DNA of 6,376 nt from JABFRJ01 sp033812735 (GTDB lineage Bacteria > Pseudomonadota > Alphaproteobacteria > Rhizobiales > Hyphomicrobiaceae). The notes beneath the pieces are model-generated. The model ran no database searches, was not told the origin of the DNA, and saw only the letters and a program-made list of their open reading frames with translations. Position numbers and translations under genes: made by a program. How positions within the stretch are numbered: the first letter of the stretch is position 1; every line of letters starts with the position of its first letter. Where the stretch lies: the NCBI GenBank assembly GCA_033812735.1, contig JAPXTA010000201.1, forward strand, positions 1 to 6,376. Reading direction: 5' to 3'. This document shows positions 6,261 through 6,376 of the stretch, piece after piece.

Positions 6261-6280
6261 CGTTACCGTGACAATGCCCC
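6261..6280 (-). repeat. Right terminal inverted repeat of the complete IS6-family element
   Basis: Read on the minus strand from 6280, the sequence is GGGGCATTGTCACGGTAACG, which pairs with the left end at 15 of 20 positions. It lies immediately upstream of the transposase gene, where the transposase promoter is expected, although no clear promoter boxes were identified. Confidence 0.75.
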
Positions 6281-6376
6281 TGGCAGACATCCCCGATCTC
6301 ATCTTGCGCCGCTACGCGCGCCGACTTGTCTCCAGGCCGCCCTCAGCCGGAGCCAAGATCAAAGAGCCAGCGCGCA
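6281..6376. other. Unassigned 96-base tail to the right of the IS element
   Basis: This stretch shows no recognisable gene. One plus-strand frame is open from inside the IS end (ATG 6274, reading MPLADIPDLILRRYARRLVS and onward) to the window edge, but it is too short to judge and I match it to no family. It is not the missing second half of the truncated IS6 transposase: none of the expected catalytic motifs appear in any frame. Confidence 0.6.

Larger units (their letters stand above)
5445..6280 (-). mobile_element. IS6-family insertion sequence, apparently complete (about 836 bp)
   Basis: The element is defined by imperfect terminal inverted repeats at 5445-5464 and 6261-6280 flanking a single full-length transposase gene. 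Its length is in the usual IS6 range (roughly 790-880 bp). The bases next to the ends (5437-5444 ATATGTGA and 6281-6288 TGGCAGAC) do not form the 8-bp target duplication typical of a simple IS6 insertion, and the sequence to the right does not continue the transposase it interrupted. This points to a cointegrate, recombination or an adjacent deletion after insertion. I did not recognise a named element. Confidence 0.8.

Noticed and set aside
6274..6376. Open frame starting in the IS end and running off the right edge as a possible new gene
   Set aside because: Only about 34 codons are visible, there is no ribosome site and no recognisable family.
1..6376. CRISPR array, tRNA or rRNA genes, riboswitch
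   Set aside because: No regularly spaced repeats and no recognisable tRNA, rRNA or riboswitch elements were seen on either strand by eye.

Overview
The window looks like an accessory catabolic region of a Gram-negative proteobacterium. The GC-rich coding, a DctP-type TRAP binding protein, an IclR regulator, a multicomponent Rieske oxygenase and IS6-family elements together suggest a betaproteobacterium (Burkholderiales), but this is inference and an alphaproteobacterium is possible. There is no rRNA, tRNA or other marker that would fix the taxon.

Layout. Positions 3-890 (+) hold the 5'-truncated end of a TRAP solute-binding protein gene. It converges, across about 145 bp, on a five-gene block on the minus strand, transcribed from about 5090 down to 1036. 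In order these are the oxygenase alpha subunit (5046-3793), beta subunit (3800-3327, overlapping alpha by 8 bp), Rieske ferredoxin (3315-2986), a three-domain [2Fe-2S]/FAD/NAD reductase (2874-1864) and an IclR regulator (1833-1036). From 5133 to the right is insertion-sequence DNA. The left end and first third of one IS6-family element is cut off in its transposase by a second, apparently complete IS6-family element (about 5445-6280). The last 96 bases are unassigned.

How the genes work together. The reductase takes electrons from NAD(P)H and passes them through FAD and its plant-type [2Fe-2S] centre to the small Rieske ferredoxin. The ferredoxin feeds the Rieske centre and then the mononuclear iron of the alpha subunit, which hydroxylates an aromatic substrate. 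All four parts of a three-component ring-hydroxylating oxygenase are therefore in one operon. The IclR gene is the last cistron and is the obvious candidate regulator. The neighbouring TRAP binding protein may capture the substrate, often an aromatic or other carboxylate, but that link rests on proximity only. The substrate cannot be read from the sequence.

The most notable points are: a perfect 21-bp in-frame tandem duplication that copies both the Shine-Dalgarno sequence and the start codon of the alpha subunit; a perfect 10-bp inverted repeat lying over the likely -10 and transcription start of the operon; a perfect 15-bp hairpin starting at the ferredoxin stop codon; an alpha subunit whose iron-binding histidines are spaced H-x3-H; a ferredoxin resembling the toluene-4-monooxygenase type rather than the naphthalene-dioxygenase type; and the nested IS6 elements without a visible target duplication directly upstream of the operon promoter.
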